Origin: Xanthobacteraceae bacterium
Lineage (GTDB): Bacteria > Pseudomonadota > Alphaproteobacteria > Rhizobiales > Xanthobacteraceae
Assembly (NCBI GenBank): GCA_030037185.1
Contig: JASHRR010001423.1
Coordinates: 1 to 6,202, forward strand
Direction of reading: 5' to 3'
DNA length: 6,202 bases
Shown: positions 4,998 through 6,202 of the stretch, in pieces
Layout: each line of letters opens with the position of its first letter
How positions within the stretch are numbered: the first letter of the stretch is position 1
Notes under the pieces: model-generated
What the model was told of the DNA's origin: nothing
What the model saw: only the letters and a program-made list of their open reading frames with translations
The model's database searches: none
Translations under genes and position numbers: made by a program

Positions 4998-5210
4998 ATG
5001 CGATTGGCCAGCATTAGTGCCATCGCGGCTGTCTCAGCTCCCCTGCTTGCGAGCTGCGGCTTGGACGATTCCAAAAAGCCGTGGACGGCCTATGACCGAA
5101 AGTGCGAGCAACTGGGCTTCAAACCGGGCACTCCGGAACATGCGAAATGCAGCCTCGAACTGTCGCGCTATGCGACGCCACGAAGGAGCCCGCCGGCCGC
5201 ACCTGACTGA
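4998..5210 (+). CDS. small lipoprotein with a two-cysteine PGTP motif, 70 aa
   Basis: The protein begins MRLASISAIAAVSAPLLASC, a lipoprotein signal peptide with the lipobox LASC (17-20). Cleavage before Cys20 and lipid attachment would leave a 51-residue mature protein. Position +2 is glycine, not aspartate, so in the E. coli sorting rule it would go to the outer membrane. The mature part contains C36-EQLGFKPGTPEHAK-C51, a C-x3-G-x2-PGTP-x4-C module likely closed by a disulfide in the periplasm. From memory, similar two-cysteine modules occur in many short exported rhizobial proteins of unknown function. The tail is proline-rich. I chose ATG 4998 over the upstream TTG 4968 because it places the signal peptide at the N-terminus. 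The ribosome binding site is weak (CCAAAG). No partner gene lies alongside. Confidence 0.8.
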   Translation: MRLASISAIAAVSAPLLASCGLDDSKKPWTAYDRKCEQLGFKPGTPEHAKCSLELSRYATPRRSPPAAPD

Positions 5211-5236
5211 GCCACCGAGACCCCGCACCTGCTGCA

Positions 5237-5267
5237 ATTTCATCCCTGGATCGAATGAAATAGGGAT
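5237..5267 (+). other. interleaved inverted repeats after the lipoprotein gene
   Basis: ATTTCAT (5237-5243) matches ATGAAAT (5255-5261), and ATCCCT (5242-5247) matches AGGGAT (5262-5267). The pairs are interleaved, not nested, so the RNA could form either stem, or a tight pseudoknot. Lying 27 bases past the lipoprotein stop, it may be a 3'-end structure; no T-run follows. Confidence 0.3.
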
Positions 5268-5353
5268 AGAGCTAATTACGCAGTGCGCCGCCCGAGTGAT
5301 TCTACCCTCGACCACGCCGCACCGGAAAGGGCTTGGAGCGCCTACCTAAAACC

Positions 5354-5836
5354 TCATTCGTTTTCGCTGTGGGCAGTCGATGTTGGCTTGTTGACCGGTT
5401 TCTGGGGTCTATTCGGAATTTCAATCTCTGGAACCCGGCTCTCTGTGAGGGAACCCGCAGGAACGACCGGGCCGCGCGAGATCGCAAGCTGCACCACACG
5501 CACGAAGCCAACGCCGGCCGCAGAGGCGGCGTTCTGGGCACGAGACCCGCTGAGTGACCCTCTGGTCCAATACATCGTTTCGAGTGCCCGCCGTCCGGCA
5601 TCCGTGATCGTGATGCGGCCGGCAGCTTGCCCACCAGCGCTAATCTCGCTTTGCGTTGTTGCAAGTCCACCGCGGATGAGACGCACTAACGTTTGGCGTT
5701 TAAAGCCGCTAACTGCCATAGTTGCTTCAGTAGCACCGAACGGAGTGCCGGCAAGCAATTGGAGTGCCAGGCGCTGCTGTGCGCCGAGGTGACGTTTTCG
5801 AGGGGGCACCGGCTGAGGGAACTCGACGAACGACAT
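5354..5836 (-). CDS. winged-helix-like hypothetical protein, 160 aa
   Basis: Starts MSFVEFPQPVPPRKRHLGAQ. Residues about 20-87 look like a small winged-helix fold: helix QQRLALQLLAG (20-30), then ATEATMAVSGFKRQTLVRLI (35-54) as a helix-turn-helix candidate, then a wing-like part with GLATTQSEISAGGQ and GRITITDAGRRALE (73-86). The I-x-ITDAGRRAL ending is common in short proteins of Bradyrhizobium relatives and in winged-helix proteins whose last helix follows a wing. DNA binding is an inference, and the fold may serve only as a scaffold. Residues 88-160 are low in order, with a proline/serine-rich tail (EIPNRPQKPVNKPTS) ending in acidic residues, and without membrane segments. The start ATG at 5836 has only a weak purine-rich site (GCGAAGA). 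Plus-strand frames over this span are proline/arginine/cysteine-rich and less protein-like. Confidence 0.7.
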   Translation of the reverse strand: MSFVEFPQPVPPRKRHLGAQQRLALQLLAGTPFGATEATMAVSGFKRQTLVRLIRGGLATTQSEISAGGQAAGRITITDAGRRALETMYWTRGSLSGSRAQNAASAAGVGFVRVVQLAISRGPVVPAGSLTESRVPEIEIPNRPQKPVNKPTSTAHSENE

Positions 5837-6064
5837 TGTTGGATCTTCGCCAGGGTGCTTCTACGTCATCTGAGCGACTGACGTCCGGCGCGGCATGCAG
5901 CGCAGATCCGCGCGCGTCAGCAGGTTGCGCGGCGCAGCGTTTGAATTGCACAGGCTACGGCGTCACGCTCTGGCAGGTATAGACCACGGACATTAACAGA
6001 GAATTTAACCTTCTGAACGTCAATCTAGTGGCGTCGGCCGACTGCCAATATCCAACGGGGGTAT
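5837..6064. other. intergenic stretch upstream of the 5354-5836 gene
   Basis: No gene is supported. It holds an inverted repeat ACGTCA (5863-5868) / TGACGT (5879-5884) with a 10-base spacer, about 30 bases upstream of the minus-strand start at 5836, where a regulator could act on that gene. The part around 5990-6070 is more AT-rich. Confidence 0.35.
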
Positions 6065-6202
6065 TTAAACGAGGAAACGTTTCATGTTGCGAAACATCCT
6101 CCGCAGCGCCCGCAATCGTCGCGCCAGTTGTCGATAGGACCGACGCGATGGCCGGGCGAGGGAATTGTAGGCGGGGCTTGCAACCTGCCGACCAGCGCCT
6201 GC
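6065..6202 (-). CDS. possible C-terminal part of a gene running off the right edge
   Basis: On the minus strand the frame is open from the window edge for 45 codons to the TAA at 6065-6067. It reads ...SPAYNSLARPSRRSYRQLAR and ends RRMFRNMKRFLV, a very basic, probably helical tail. If real, it is transcribed in the same direction as the 5354-5836 gene. The evidence is weak: arginine-rich frames often arise by chance in GC-rich DNA, and about 60 percent of codons end in G or C. On the opposite strand a 17-codon ORF (MLRNILRSARNRRASCR) starts at ATG 6084 behind a plausible GAGGAAA site, so the true coding strand is undecided. Confidence 0.3.
   Translation of the reverse strand, partial: AGAGRQVASPAYNSLARPSRRSYRQLARRLRALRRMFRNMKRFLV
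6074..6083. repeat. 10-base palindrome next to an inverted repeat
   Basis: GAAACGTTTC (6074-6083) is a perfect palindrome, followed at once by ATGTT-GCGA-AACAT (6084-6097), a 5-base inverted repeat. Together they form a dense symmetric patch that overlaps the possible ribosome binding site of the tiny plus-strand ORF. Confidence 0.35.

Noticed and set aside
5283..5792. 169-codon plus-strand frame antisense to the winged-helix-like gene
   Set aside because: Proline, arginine and cysteine-rich without structure; the minus strand gives a much more protein-like product.
1..6202. tRNA genes, rRNA, CRISPR arrays, insertion sequences, integrase or attachment sites, toxin-antitoxin pairs, defence systems
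   Set aside because: No tRNA cloverleaf sequence, no regularly spaced repeats, no transposase or integrase motif and no recognisable paired toxin/antitoxin genes were seen on either strand.

Overview
The window reads as chromosomal DNA of an alphaproteobacterium of the Bradyrhizobium/Rhodopseudomonas type. This is inferred from the high GC content, from a signal-peptide-bearing 22 kDa beta-barrel outer-membrane protein of the Omp31/OmpA-like kind, from a small two-cysteine lipoprotein with a C-x3-G-x2-PGTP-x3-x-C core, and from several small conserved-looking hypothetical proteins of the sort common in that group. No phylogenetic marker gene (rRNA, tRNA, ribosomal protein) is present, so the assignment is an inference.

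Layout. Bases 1-74 carry the last codons of a plus-strand gene. A gene-free stretch to about 563 precedes a 109-residue hypothetical protein (564-893, +). This converges with a 127-residue hypothetical protein (968-1351, -), with a GC-rich hairpin between them. A weak upstream ORF (1354-1626, -) may share its transcript. Next comes an antibiotic-biosynthesis-monooxygenase-like (ABM) protein (1651-2007, +), then the outer-membrane beta-barrel protein (2224-2862, +), which has a clear ribosome binding site and is followed by an intrinsic terminator at 2906-2933.

Bases 2934-4997 are gene-poor. The only well-supported gene there is a 58-residue two-helix membrane protein on the minus strand (3357-3533). 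The rest holds many short perfect inverted repeats, two copies of the same 13-base hairpin, one convincing leftward intrinsic terminator with no clear gene in front of it, a coding-like fragment without a start (3894-4115, +), and a doubtful small secreted protein (4600-4767, +).

The right end has the two-cysteine lipoprotein (4998-5210, +), a winged-helix-like hypothetical protein (5354-5836, -), and a possible leftward coding end running off the window (6065-6202, -).

The genes do not form an obvious pathway. They look like independent monocistronic units, two of them concerned with the cell envelope (outer-membrane barrel, lipoprotein) and one with the inner membrane. I see no transposase, integrase, CRISPR array, toxin-antitoxin pair, phage gene or recognisable defence system. 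The most interesting material is the structured, gene-poor interval at 2934-4997, which may hold an unannotated leftward RNA and decayed gene remnants. I cannot show from sequence alone that it is a new system.
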